In this document: positions 5,985 to 6,282 of the stretch, piece by piece | How the letters are laid out: every line of letters starts with the position of its first letter | How positions within the stretch are numbered: the first letter of the stretch is position 1 | DNA from: Patescibacteria group bacterium | Lineage (GTDB): Bacteria; Patescibacteriota; Minisyncoccia; UBA6257; 2-01-FULL-56-20 | DNA: 6,282 bases | NCBI GenBank assembly: GCA_025054755.1 | Contig: JANWZH010000020.1 | Span: 1 to 6,282, forward strand | Reading direction: 5' to 3' | Position numbers and translations under genes: made by a program | Notes under the pieces: generated by a model | Told to the model about the DNA's origin: nothing | The model's input: the letters and a program-made list of their open reading frames with translations, nothing else | Databases searched by the model: none

Positions 5985-6013
5985 ATTTTAACATAGATAT
6001 TTAACTTTTACAA
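5985..6013 (-). promoter_or_regulatory. Promoter of the adaptor-ATPase-permease operon
   Basis: On the minus strand a -35 box TTGTAA (6013-6008) is followed by exactly 17 bases and a -10 box TAAAAT (5990-5985). The -10 is preceded by TGT, making an extended -10 (TGnTAAAAT). The expected start near 5978 leaves a leader of about 53 bases before the adaptor ATG. It is the best-formed promoter in the window and the only evident one upstream of the three-gene operon. No Shine-Dalgarno sequence lies near the ATG; the closest, AAGG, is about 20 bases upstream. Confidence 0.6.
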
Positions 6014-6065
6014 TTTTTTAAACATAACTATTTTTTATTATTTTTATTAATAATCAATTAGAATA

Positions 6066-6123
6066 TAAATAGTTTAAATTAAAAATAAATTAGAAAATAA
6101 TAAGTTTATATATTAACTATTTA
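6066..6123. repeat. Inverted repeat at the 3' end of the right-edge gene, possible weak terminator
   Basis: TAAATAGTT (6066-6074) and AACTATTTA (6115-6123) are 9-base perfect inverted arms about 40 bases apart, the second overlapping the stop codon of the right-edge gene. A third copy, AACTATTT, lies at 6026-6033 and can pair with the same middle arm. The stem has a single G-C pair and no T-run, so termination here is doubtful. Chance is a reasonable explanation at this base composition. Confidence 0.25.
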
Positions 6124-6282
6124 ACAATTGCAATCCAAATTTCTTGATTATTAATTTTTTGAATTGATTCTATAATAAATTTATTTACTTTTTTAAATTC
6201 AATTTTTTTAGCATCCACTTCAAATAAAAAAGTTTTTTTATTTTTTTCTATAATATATTCTAACTCTTTATTAGTTAAAATA
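6117..6282 (-). CDS. Unidentified protein, C-terminal 54 residues only
   Basis: The frame is open from the right edge (first full codon at 6281) to a TAG at 6117-6119. The visible end reads from ILTNKELEYIIEKN to NNQEIWIAIVK. It is Lys/Glu/Ile-rich and soluble, with a probable strand (TFLFEVDA), a helix (KVNKFIIESIQKIN) and a final strand (IWIAIVK). No start codon lies in the window, so the N-terminus is beyond the edge. I do not recognise the family. The codon pattern matches the other minus-strand genes, which supports a real gene. The 100 or so bases between its stop and the ABC operon promoter hold only AT-rich sequence with the inverted repeats noted. Confidence 0.6.
   Translation of the reverse strand, partial: ILTNKELEYIIEKNKKTFLFEVDAKKIEFKKVNKFIIESIQKINNQEIWIAIVK

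Noticed and set aside
6120..6281. Right-edge fragment as ribosomal protein L23
   Set aside because: The TFLFEVDAKKIEFKKV stretch faintly recalls the L23 core, but the ending and the spacing do not fit, and no ribosomal genes are nearby.
1..6282. CRISPR array, insertion sequence or known riboswitch
   Set aside because: I found no regularly spaced repeats, transposase, terminal inverted repeats with target duplication, or known riboswitch core on either strand.

Overview
The window is very AT-rich (roughly a quarter to 30 % G+C by eye) and uses the standard bacterial code. No long gene contains an in-frame TGA, and the only tRNA reads a normal glycine codon. The gene types fit a small-genome bacterium of the Candidate Phyla Radiation (Patescibacteria, most like Parcubacteria). 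The evidence is a domain-poor UvrC, a membrane-anchored CAP protein, and a MacA-like adaptor with a very long helical insert of a type I associate with that group. This placement is inference from gene form, not from a marker-gene tree.

Layout, left to right. Positions 1-1886 hold a two-gene minus-strand unit: uvrC, then 5 bases later a secreted or anchored CAP-domain protein that runs off the left edge. Positions 1887-2310 form a compact island on the other strand: a tRNA-Gly(UCC), then a 52-residue predicted membrane peptide with a perfect Shine-Dalgarno sequence. A strong hairpin lies over the peptide's stop codon, and a bidirectional terminator separates the island from the convergent ABC operon. 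Positions 2311-5925 hold a tightly packed minus-strand operon in the order adaptor (MacA/YknX-like), ATPase (MacB-N/YknY-like), permease (MacB-C/YknZ-like). A good promoter lies upstream, at 5985-6013. Positions 6117-6282 are the C-terminal end of an unidentified minus-strand gene.

How the genes work together. The three ABC genes should form one cytoplasmic-membrane complex: the ATPase dimer drives a four-helix permease, and the adaptor sits on the outer face. The split ATPase/permease arrangement without an outer-membrane channel is the Gram-positive-like YknXYZ layout. UvrC is the incision nuclease of nucleotide excision repair, and here it is reduced to its nuclease domains. The CAP protein acts outside the cytoplasm and is probably linked to uvrC only by transcription.

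The least explained part is the 2041-2310 island. Its short ORF has codon use and a ribosome-binding site unlike every other gene in the window.
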